Origin: Chara braunii
Lineage: Eukaryota > Streptophyta > Charophyceae > Charales > Characeae
DNA length: 34,385 nucleotides
Direction of reading: 5' to 3'
Assembly (NCBI GenBank): GCA_003427395.1
Contig: BFEA01000582.1
Span: forward strand, 224,658-259,042
The first letter of the stretch is position 1. Every line of letters starts with the position of its first letter. Positions 27,379-34,385 of this stretch are shown here, in pieces. The position numbers and the translations under genes are program-made. Below the pieces are notes generated by a model that saw only the letters and a program-made list of their open reading frames with translations, ran no database searches and had not been told where the DNA came from.

Positions 27379-27771
27379 CTGCGTAGCATCGCGCTCGGGC
27401 TCGGTGACCGAACCCGAACACTCGATACCGAGCCCGAACGTGACCCAAAATTGACCGAGCCCGAACGTGACCCAAAATTGACCGAGCCCGAACATTTTTA
27501 TTTATTTATTTTTTATATATATACGGGTTGGGGGGCCCTGGGGGGCATCGCTCATGACTCCTAAACATACACACACACACACCATACACACGCACCCCCA
27601 AACATCCCACAAACACCCCACATAGACCCCACACACCATACACACATGAGGACGCGCTCGGTAACCCTCTAATTTGCGCTCGGTCGAACATGTTCGGTTC
27701 GCGCTCGACCGAGCGCCCGAATACGTTCGGCTGCTCGGTGGGGCGCCGAACATGTTCGGTGTGCTACATAG
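27379..27771. mobile_element. hAT-like MITE, 393 bp, in LINE-3
   Basis: The ends CTGCGTAGCATCGCGCTCG and (reverse-complemented right end) CTATGTAGCACACCGAACATG form short imperfect terminal inverted repeats. GTTTAGAG (27371-27378) and GTCTAGAG (27772-27779) flank it as an 8-bp duplication with one mismatch, the size made by hAT transposases. Inside are CTCGGTCGAACATGTTCGG-type palindromes near the right end, 27-bp tandem units at 27428 and 27455 (CCGAGCCCGAACGTGACCCA), and CA-rich DNA. Outside it, LINE-3 RT sequence continues on both sides. No transposase is encoded. Confidence 0.7.
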
Positions 27772-27784
27772 GTCTAGAGTCTTG

Positions 27785-28320
27785 TTAACCCAATTCACCC
27801 TCATATCAGGCAACCTACAAAATCTATCCATCAGACTGCTTCTTTTAAATTCTTTTTGGATGCTTCTACCATAAGGAACGTATCATCAGCAAAGAGAGAG
27901 CAAACAAGAATGACTGCCTTTGGAATAGATGACACTTGAATTATTTTAATGTCTTTGTGTTGTCTGAGGTTAGCTGCTAAGGCCTCCATGATTATAAAAA
28001 AAAAAAAGGGCGAATTGTGTCTCCCTGCCTTACTGATCTCTGTAAGGAGATAGGGAGGACTACATTACCATTTACCATCACCCTAGTTGTAGCATTCCTA
28101 TTCAGTATTTTCACCCACCTTCTAAAACTTAAACAAAAGTTAAAAGTTTCTAGATATTTATCAAGAAATAACCAATCCACATGGTCGTAAGCTTTCTCAA
28201 AATCTATAAACATGAAGCCAACATTATGTTTAGATTGACGTGATAACCTAATCATCTCATTTACTAACAGTATATTATCTTGAATATTCCTTCCTGTAAT
28301 AAGTCTAGTCTGAACAGGAT
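27785..28320 (-). pseudogene. Reverse transcriptase domain (LINE-3)
   Basis: On the minus strand: TRLITGRNIQDNILLVNEMI (about 28310-28250), then FIDFEKAYDHVDWLFLDKYL (motif A), SVRQGDTIRPF (about 28020), and after frame changes VCSLFADDTFLMVEASKK, with FADD at 27882-27893. MDRFCRLPDMRVNWVNKTL follows, the helix after the palm. Motifs A and C are both present, but an A11 run at about 27997-28007 and stops break the frame. Confidence 0.85.
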
Positions 28321-28472
28321 GAATAATTTTAGTAAATGACCTTGGTTAGTCTATTGGCTAAAGCCTTCGGCCCTTCGTCATCCGTTTATAGACCATTGTC
28401 AAGAGGGTGATAGGGCAATAGTGACGAATGCTAGTTTATGAGGTCTTGTGAGAGGAAATCCCCCTCACCATA

Positions 28473-28542
28473 AGTTTATAAAGAAGAGTTAATACCCCTT
28501 GACCCACAGTTTATAAAGAAGATTTAATATCCCTTGACCCAC
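28473..28542. repeat. Tandem duplication, 35-bp unit
   Basis: AGTTTATAAAGAAGAGTTAA and AGTTTATAAAGAAGATTTAA start two adjacent 35-bp copies, each ending TTGACCCAC. Confidence 0.9.
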
Positions 28543-28647
28543 AAATTCTCCCATTTGTTCCGATATCCAAATTCCATGATAGAAATTTATGAGGTCTTGG
28601 GAGAGAAAATCTCATAAAACCTTCTTAAATCCTTAGAGGAGACTATC

Positions 28648-28715
28648 AATGCATGCGGTCTTTTCTTCTTCCATAGGCATTAATGCATGCAGTCTTTTCT
28701 TCTTCCATAGGCATT
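28648..28715. repeat. Tandem duplication, 34-bp unit
   Basis: Two adjacent 34-bp copies starting AATGCATGCGGTC and AATGCATGCAGTC, with a single difference, each ending CCATAGGCATT. Confidence 0.95.
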
Positions 28716-29257
28716 AGAGCTGTCTATATTTTCTTTTTTGAAACATATATTTTAACTCCTTTTTTTGTTCTTCAGTTAGTGTTTTAGTCAAAGGTGTATG
28801 GAAATATTCTATTTCCTTAATTCTTTGGTACTCAGGGGTACTTTTAGTTTCTGATTTAAAAAAGTTCATTAAATAACTCCTTAACTATTTCTGTACATGA
28901 TGTTGTGGACATGGCCAATGGACCATTCTTATGAAAGGGATCTTCTAGGGCTCCAATAACTAAGCGACCAGAGTTAAAATTTTGCCATAGTGAAAAACCT
29001 TACATTATCTCTCATTTCATTTAATGTTTCCTCAACTTACCTTTAATCCTTATTCCTTGCCACGTATAGTCCATTTGGGTCAGCAATTGATCTTCCAACT
29101 TTAATTTCTTGAACTAGGGGTTTTATAGCTCCTTTTTCTTCGGATTCATTCTCCTATTGTTGGAGTTGTTGGATTGTCTGAAGCAAGATCGTTTCTTTAG
29201 TGTGTCTTTGTGAGGCAGAGAGTTAAAAATATCCATTGCATTTATGACCTAAAAACG

Positions 29258-29350
29258 TTTTTTTTTTTTTTTGGGGGGGGGGGGGGTAAATGCTCCAGTC
29301 TATTCGTGGGGAGCAGCACGTGCTGGGAACCGGGCCCAGCGTCCTATATA
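29258..29350 (-). mobile_element. A-tailed retroposon module, copy C
   Basis: T15 (29258-29272) then G14, followed on the plus strand by the reverse complement of the module: GCTCCAGTCTATTCGTGGGG, AGCAGCACGTGCTGGGAACC, GGGCCCAGCGTCC. In minus orientation this is core followed by A tail. It is closest to copy D. Confidence 0.7.
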
Positions 29351-29529
29351 GAGTTACACAAGTCATTTGAGATACTGGGGCCATTACCCGGCTTCGCTGA
29401 GAATCAATCTGAGAACTATTGAGAACTATTGAAGAAATTCAAGAGAATTAAAAAGACGTTGAAAAAATATGAATGACTACCGACCTTTTTTTGAATGCTC
29501 AGAACCCCTAGACTCCCAAACAAAACTCT

Positions 29530-29775
29530 CTAAAACTATCCAACACTGTCTTATTCCCTGTCGGGCTCTCCCAGGCCTCACACTCCCACTCGGCTAGGTT
29601 ACAGAGCAACACGACTCGCCCCAGTTCCGGCCAGCGTCTTCCCAACAACAACCCTTGGTTGTCCCTTGGAATGCCCCAAAGCTTCCTCAGATCTCACTAC
29701 CAGGCCTCATGCTCCTATTGTCAGCAGGTTACAGGGCAACACCCCGACACCGACCAACGTCGTTCTGGCATGGAA
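29530..29775 (-). mobile_element. Family R retroposon, copy 2, with a second partial unit
   Basis: ACTATCCAACACTGTCTTAT, TCCCAGGCCTCA, GGCTAGGTTACAGAGCAACA, CCAGTTCCGGCCAGCGTC and CCTTGGAATGCCCC match the insertion at 25797 along its length. A second, partial unit follows (AGGCCTCATGCTCC, CAGGTTACAGGGCAACACC, ACCGACCAACGTCGTTCTGG). Confidence 0.7.
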
Positions 29776-30069
29776 CAACCGCAGGTCCATGAATGTGCCA
29801 GTATCAAACAGCCTAAAGAGAGTTGTTAAAAGTCCCCAGAATCCTAAAGCCTTCTTATAACCACTTGTAAACAAACCTTTTTTGAAGATATCCTTCAGAT
29901 GCCGGGGCTATTACACGACTTCGACTTTTTTTGTTTTTTCACAAGAACACGAAAATTCAGTGTCCCCCAAAGCTCGGATCAAAGAAGCATTCGAAAAAAA
30001 CACACCTTCCTTAGGGCCTTTCAGCAGCCCAACCCTTACCTGCCTCACCCCTATATCTCGATGCCCCAT
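29776..30069. other. Unassigned spacer between family R units
   Basis: Ordinary-composition DNA with a T run and (AAA)-rich patches. No coding or structural signal. Confidence 0.35.
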
Positions 30070-30335
30070 CTCTACCAGACCTCATGCCCCCAACTGCTAG
30101 GTTACAAAGTGGCACGACCCACCCCAGAATAACCTCCACCTGCTAGGCTACAGGGCAAAGCGACCCGCCCCAGCTCCGGCCAGCGTCGACTAGGTACCAG
30201 CTCACCAAAGGACACTAGAGTGCCTTCCACCCTCGACAACTCCCCAGATCTCTCTACTAGGTCTCATGCCCTCGTACAACTTGAGTTACAGGGCAGCACG
30301 ACCAAGCCACATCACCGACCAACATCATTCTGGCC
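30070..30335 (-). repeat. Family R units, three partial copies
   Basis: CAGACCTCATGCCCCCAACT, GCTAGGTTACAAAGTGGCAC occurs at 30077. CTGCTAGGCTACAGGGCAAA and CCAGCTCCGGCCAGCGTCGA occur at about 30140. AGGTCTCATGCCCTC, GAGTTACAGGGCAGCACGAC and CCGACCAACATCATTCTGGC occur at about 30259-30333. The orientation is the same as at 29530. Confidence 0.65.
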
Positions 30336-30339
30336 TTGT

Positions 30340-31456
30340 CTTTTCGCAAACCACTGAGACTCATGATTAAGACAAATAGCAGTCAAGCCACCAATCAGCA
30401 CAATAGTTGTAAATCTCATTATTTGTTTCCTTCATGCACTGGTTGCAGATATCCTCCCAACAAACCCCCTGAACCCTACTCCGGGAAGTCTTACCACGAT
30501 GAAGCCGCCTTCTCCACCGCTGTTGTACCCTATTACAACCCTGCAAGCTAGCCCCTTCGTCGCAGAGCGCATTATCTCCTGCCGTCACAGCCACCACAAC
30601 CCCCTGCCTCCAGCACCAAACCTTGGAAAAAATTTTCAATCAAGAAAAATTAGGAAAATCAGGCACAAAAAATTCCCGAAAAATCACATGAACATTCCAA
30701 CGCCAACTATTCTCACAGGGAGAGGGGACGAGAGGGAGAAAAACAACCTTCTCTCACCATGGAAACTCCAGCGCCTATTGAGGTCTCAGATACATATAAA
30801 GGGGTCACAAGTGCCGAAGGGATTACTCCTCTCCCCCAAAAAGCAACCCCCTGTTTGTTTACTGCCTCCGCGGGAAGGCGCCCCCTCGTCTCCCCGCCCC
30901 AGTTCAAAACAGCCCCCATAATATCCCTCCTCCTCCCTCAGTCGCGTACGATATCCCCTAAAGTATGCCACCGCAGAGCAGAAGATCCCCCTTCCTTCCT
31001 GCCCCAACCCCCTCCAAGCGGAACAACCCTCTCAACTCTCACCCTGCTGACGTCCGCACCCCTTGTCCTCTCTCCCCAACCGCCATAGCTGATCCGACTC
31101 GAAAATCGGCATGGCCCAAAAAAGGACAACCCCTCAATACGCCCTTACCCTCTCAAAGATCACACCACCCACCTTGTGTAACCCTCGCAGGGAGAGACTC
31201 CAACCCTAAAGGAGATATCCATTGCAACACCTCTGACCCGATCGCACAACATCACAGGTTAAGACTAATTACTTGAGTAAAAGTTGTTTGAAAAATCCCA
31301 CGCCGCTTTTAAAGTTTTGTACAAGTCATGCCAACGAAGTTTGAATCATGAATTTAGCATCGAATTCAGGAAATCCATCGAGATGAAGAAAAAATTGAAG
31401 ATAAGATTGGATAAGAGTTAAAAATTCAAATAGGGAAACAAAATAGGAAATCGATT
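30340..31456. other. C-rich unassigned region
   Basis: Pyrimidine-biased DNA with overlapping Pro/Ser-rich frames on the plus strand (30499-30921 and 30759-31088) and Gly/Arg-rich frames on the minus strand. The frame beginning METPAPIEVSDTYKGVTSAE at 30759 has the most natural composition at its start but then becomes low-complexity. I recognise no domain. AT-rich DNA follows from about 31270. Confidence 0.35.
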
Positions 31457-31837
31457 ATGATGTTCAAACGGACTTACGACTCTGATTTCCAGAACCCCAA
31501 GGTTGAAGAAATCGCCCAAACAGTAAATCAGACAGTACTAAGCAAAAAAACAAGTCGACAATCAATTATGTATGAGAGAAACCATAACGATTCTAAAACC
31601 AGATCGCGAAATCAACAAGAAAAATTACAAACTACCGTCGCGAAATCGAAAAATGCCCGCCTGTTAGAGCGACCCGGGCGTAGCGCTACCGGGAGCGCTG
31701 CGCCCCGGCACCGACCACAGCGGCCGAGTGAGGCGGCGAAGCGGGAGGGTGCCTGGCTCGAACCGGTTTCTCTCTGGCGCGTTCATACGGAAGAACTACG
31801 ACATGGCAATGGCGTGACAGAGGCGCAGGTGGGGTAA
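31457..31837 (+). CDS. Unrecognised open frame
   Basis: A 126-codon frame starting MMFKRTYDSDFQNPKVEEIA. The first 75 residues are polar and helical-looking (TVNQTVLSKKTSRQS, then NQQEKLQTTVAKSKN). From residue 75 the base composition changes abruptly to GC-rich, with a short hairpin (GTAGCGCTACCGGGAGCGCT at about 31680-31700), so the frame probably spans two unrelated sequences. No family match is apparent. It may be chance; it is listed because it is the only non-repetitive frame of this size on the right side. Confidence 0.2.
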   Translation: MMFKRTYDSDFQNPKVEEIAQTVNQTVLSKKTSRQSIMYERNHNDSKTRSRNQQEKLQTTVAKSKNARLLERPGRSATGSAAPRHRPQRPSEAAKREGAWLEPVSLWRVHTEELRHGNGVTEAQVG

Positions 31838-32188
31838 AGAGGAGTTCTTGGGCTGGGTGTCGAGCTTACAGCAGCTGCTTATTAGGCGTTTTGCGCACAC
31901 GCGGGGAGCGAAGGTGCTGGTCTATACCGTATCACGGGGTGATAGGGAGATTAGACTGACTCTCGGGGGCTTTCTGGAAGTTCCGCGTTCATACTCCATT
32001 GTTGCTGCGTTTTTGCCCGTGGCATAGAGCCTATGAGGTGTCGTCTCTGGGGATGCCTGTGGAGTTCAGCGGAGTGAGCCTTGGGTGACCCGAAGTGCGA
32101 GTGAAGTAGCTACCCGTCATCACCAGTGTCCTCGTTCATCAATATCAGGGATCGGTCGTGACTCAATGGAATATGGTGAGGATTCTCT
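31838..32188. other. Unassigned stretch
   Basis: Mixed-composition DNA without recognisable coding, RNA or repeat signal. Confidence 0.35.
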
Positions 32189-32395
32189 CATCATCATCAG
32201 GGCTGCCCGTCATCGGCATCATCATTTATCAGGGTGCTGGCCTTCATCATCATCCAGGTGGCAACAGGAGCTGCGTGCCTTCTGTTAGGGGTTTCGTTAT
32301 CATCATCAGGGTTGCTCGTCATCGCCATCATCAGGGTGCTGTTCTTCATCATCATCAAGGCGGTAACAAGAGCCGCGTGCCGCTTGTCAGTAACA
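32189..32395. repeat. Tandem duplication, about 100-110 bp
   Basis: ATCATCATCAGGGCTGCCCG, TCATCGGCATCATC, CAGGGTGCTGGCCTTCATCA, GGTGGCAACAGGAGCTGCGT recurs from 32299 as ATCATCATCAGGGTTGCTCG through GGCGGTAACAAGAGCCGCGT. Confidence 0.85.
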
Positions 32396-32439
32396 CCTCG
32401 TCACTAGTATTAGAAACAAGGTAAGTTACCTAGCGTGTA

Positions 32440-32763
32440 AGCACCACATCAATGCTCTACTATTTTAGGGTGCTAGGGCGCTTTTCATCCCTATTATCAT
32501 CATCACTAGTGCATCATCACAGGTGCGCGTTATAAGCAATTTCATCATCCTCATCGTAGGGCGCTATTTACCCCTTTTTCATCATTACTGGTGCACCATC
32601 ATAGGTGCGCGTTATTCTCAATATCATCATTATCATCATTATCATCAACACTATCACCTTCACATCATTATCGTCATTATCATCACCATATCGTCTTCAT
32701 CATCATTATCATCACTACCATTATCATCATCATCATTATCACTCATAGGACGCTCGTGCGTAG

Positions 32764-32798
<35 letters not shown>

Positions 32799-33060
32799 GC
32801 CTCATCAAGATATAATCATAGGGTGCTGTCGGTACTGGTCCTCAGTACGATTACCACTATTATCTCGTTTTCATTTTCACTATCAGTATCATTATCATCA
32901 TCATTTCTTCGTCTTTTCTATTAGTAAGGATTCGGGTCGTTATCATCATCTTCGCTGTTGGTACTGTTTTCCGGTACTATCATCGCCATCATCCCGTCTT
33001 CATTTTCACCATTACTATATCATCATCAGTTTGTCATTATTAGAGATGATTAGACGCTGC
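32440..33060. repeat. (ATC)n-rich region with longer embedded units
   Basis: TCATCA/ATCATT triplets dominate, most purely at 32766-32800. Longer words repeat within it: GGGCGCTTTTCATCC / GGGCGCTATTTACCC and CACAGGTGCGCGTTAT / CATAGGTGCGCGTTAT (about 32470-32615). CCATCATC-type His- or Ile-rich frames are artefacts of the repeat. Confidence 0.9.
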
Positions 33061-33099
33061 GTTTCAGGGCAGTGTTCGTCTGCCATATTAGTAGGTGAT

Positions 33100-33318
33100 C
33101 ATCGTCCTCAACGTCATCATCTGTAGGAGGTTGTTCTATCGCAATTAAAAGAAATTCTCATCTGCTTTTTTTTTCCATCGTGACCTTTCAAAATTTCCAA
33201 CTCATCGTCCTCAACGTCATTATCCTTAGGAGGCTGTTTAATCGCTGTTCAATCGCAATTAAAAGAATTATCGTCTGCTCTTTTTCTCCATCGTGACATT
33301 TCGAAATTTCCAATTCTC
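33100..33318. repeat. Tandem duplication, about 103-115 bp
   Basis: The copies begin CATCGTCCTCAACGTCAT at 33100 and 33203. Both continue AGGAGG, ATCGCAATTAAAAGAA, CTGCT, CCATCGTGAC and AATTTCCAA. The second carries an extra GCTGTTCAATC. Confidence 0.9.
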
Positions 33319-33339
33319 TCACTTATGTCTGGAGACTTC

Positions 33340-33840
33340 GATCTGATGGGTGTGTTTCAATCGGGATAGGGCTTCTGTGGTCACGGTTTGGACCCTCGGG
33401 GAAAGGGTGGGGGTGGTATTGGGGAGCCCTGCTCTACAGGGGCGCTGCAAGGTGGGAGGCGGCTGCCCTGTCGGGAGTGGGGCAGATCTGGTTTTGTCCT
33501 TGTCTGGGGCCGGGGTGGGAGAGTTGGTCGCCTTCAACCCCGGCGGGGGCAGATAGGGATAAGGGGAGGGCGAAGGTATCCTCTAGGAGGGAATTGGCTG
33601 CCTTTGCGGAAGGGGGGAAGGAGGGGGTCTGTTCCAGGTTGGGGCCAAGGAGGTTTTCCTCGGCGGTGGCAGCATGGGACAAGTTTGTGGAAAGTTTTTC
33701 TGGGCGGTGACTCGTAGAAGCATCCTGGTTGGAGCGTTCTTTGATTCCTTCTGTTATGCCTGGTAGTTTGGAGAATGCCTCAGATCTTTGAGGGTCTTCT
33801 GGTGGTTTGCCGAAGCTACACTGAATTTAGACTGTTCTAC
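33340..33840. other. G-rich unassigned region
   Basis: Purine/G-biased plus strand with overlapping Gly/Arg-rich (plus) and Pro/Ser/Ala-rich (minus) frames; no domain is recognisable. Composition and position next to family R units mirror 30070-31260 in inverse orientation. Confidence 0.4.
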
Positions 33841-33854
33841 TTAGGACCTGTGGT

Positions 33855-34065
33855 TGTTCAATGCCAGAACGACGCTGGCCGGAGCCGGGGTGATTCCCTG
33901 TAACTTGCCGAGGGTGAGGGCATGAGGCCTTGTAGAGAGATCTGGGGATGCTATGCAGGGGGCATCCTAATGGACAGCTGCAGGTCGCTGACACAGGACG
34001 ACGCTGGCCGGAGCTGGAGTGAGTCGCGTTGCTCTGTAACCTAGTAGACAGGGGGCGTGAGGCCT
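33855..34065 (+). repeat. Family R units, two copies in inverse orientation
   Basis: AACGACGCTGGCCGGAGCCG, GGGTGATTCCCTGTAAC, GGGCATGAGGCCT occurs at about 33869-33940, then GACGACGCTGGCCGGAGCTG, GAGTGAGTCGCGTTGCTCTG, TAACCTAG, GGGGGCGTGAGGCCT at about 33998-34055. These are reverse complements of the units at 29530-30335. Confidence 0.7.
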
Positions 34066-34189
34066 CGACGAGTTTGTCAGAGAACAAGTCAGTCTGGGTG
34101 AGCTTGGCTACGATCTGTTGGAACCCTTAGATTCTGGAGTGTTTGGAAAACTGCTGCGGACGTCAGGAGGTGTTTAGCAATTGTTGTTT

Positions 34190-34306
34190 TCTCACCAAAT
34201 CATTACCATCATTATAGGAATTACTACCTCATAGGTTTTATCGATTCTGTAGAGTTCATCATCCTTAGCATCATCATCGTTAGCACCTTTAGCATCATCA
34301 TATGAG
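34190..34306. repeat. (ATC)-rich stretch
   Basis: CATCATT and AGCATCATCATCGTTAGCAC-type triplet repeats, as at 32440. Confidence 0.6.
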
Positions 34307-34385
34307 GGACGCTGAGCCCGGTTCTCAGCTTTTGCATTTGTACTCCACAGGGACGCTGGACCCGATTTCCAGCAGGTGCTGCTCC
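34307..34385 (+). mobile_element. A-tailed retroposon module, copy E, cut by the window end
   Basis: GGACGCTGAGCCCGGTTCTC at 34307 is followed by a second, better copy of the core at 34351 (GGACGCTGGACCCGATTTCC, AGCAGGTGCTGCTCC). The window ends before any A tail. The two cores are about 44 bases apart, a partial duplication of the module's start. Confidence 0.6.

Larger units (their letters stand above)
25560..29110 (-). mobile_element. LINE-3 remnant, L1-like, interrupted by two insertions
   Basis: On the minus strand, from 29110 down to 25560, it shows the endonuclease-RT linker (KLKLEDQLLTQMDYTWQGI), RT, post-RT blocks, a linker, and the lead-in to the zinc knuckle. The endonuclease and the knuckle itself are missing. 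Many stops. A 393-bp inverted-repeat element lies in the RT/post-RT border and a 181-bp A-tailed retroposon in the knuckle lead-in. It is more AT-rich than the plus-strand LINE, so it is a distinct, perhaps older, copy or subfamily. Confidence 0.85.
28340..29110 (-). pseudogene. Linker and RT N-terminal part (LINE-3), disrupted
   Basis: LWQNFNSGRLVIGALEDPFH and STTSCTEIVKELFNELF (about 28990-28865, minus) correspond to the lead-in of LINE RT. KLKLEDQLLTQMDYTWQGIR (about 29110-29045) is the segment before it. Between about 28370 and 28720 the sequence is replaced by short tandem duplications. Confidence 0.6.

Noticed and set aside
30336-31276. A Pro-rich host gene on the plus strand
   Set aside because: Several overlapping frames in different phases have similar C-rich composition, with no splice pattern, domain or consistent start.
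32523-32924. Ile/His/Ser-rich open frames on the plus strand
   Set aside because: They are translations of (ATC)n repeats.

Overview
The window looks like nuclear DNA of a eukaryote with a large, repeat-filled genome. I see no host protein-coding gene, rRNA or intact tRNA that I can defend. The contents are degenerate non-LTR retrotransposons (LINEs), short A-tailed retroposons, small inverted-repeat DNA elements, minisatellites and microsatellites, plus two assembly features: a 900-base N gap and an uncut library adapter. The LINEs carry an APE-type endonuclease, a reverse transcriptase and a C-terminal zf-RVT-like zinc-knuckle region. That architecture is typical of L1-like elements in the green plant lineage. 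A streptophyte alga (for example a charophyte) or another plant-lineage genome would fit, but this is an inference from element type only.

Layout. 1-2545: polypurine (GAA/GGA) DNA with an embedded long-period repeat and a (GA)n tract. 2560-3396: GC-rich, unassigned. 3397-8237: a short A-tailed module, then two LINE remnants lying head to tail on the minus strand (LINE-1 at 3921-6380, LINE-2 at 6395-8237), the second with a 64-bp triplication. 8288-9990: another A-tailed module, three copies of a small terminal-inverted-repeat family and a 146-bp foldback. 10172-11217: (GT)n(GA)n around the N gap. 11598-12416: a minisatellite of about 42 bp per unit. 13004-14722: tandem duplications, a tRNA-like segment, a tRNA-derived SINE and a 99-bp foldback. 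14730-21560: the most complete LINE (plus strand), with ORF1-like, endonuclease, RT and zinc-knuckle parts in order. It is broken by stops, frameshifts, an A-tailed insertion in the endonuclease and a TTAA-flanked 145-bp element in the RT. 21560-25160: unassigned DNA with palindromes, an A-tailed module, microsatellites and the adapter at 24161-24198. 25560-29110: a third minus-strand LINE remnant, interrupted by an A-tailed retroposon with a 12-bp target-site duplication and by a hAT-like 393-bp element with an 8-bp duplication. 29258-34385: more A-tailed modules, multiple units of a second retroposon-like repeat in both orientations, C-rich and G-rich blocks, and (ATC)n DNA.

Nothing here forms an operon or a pathway. 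What relates the parts is insertion history: the LINEs are old enough to have lost every reading frame, and the smaller elements inserted into them. Three of those insertions can be read almost to the base, because removing them restores LINE homology across the join.
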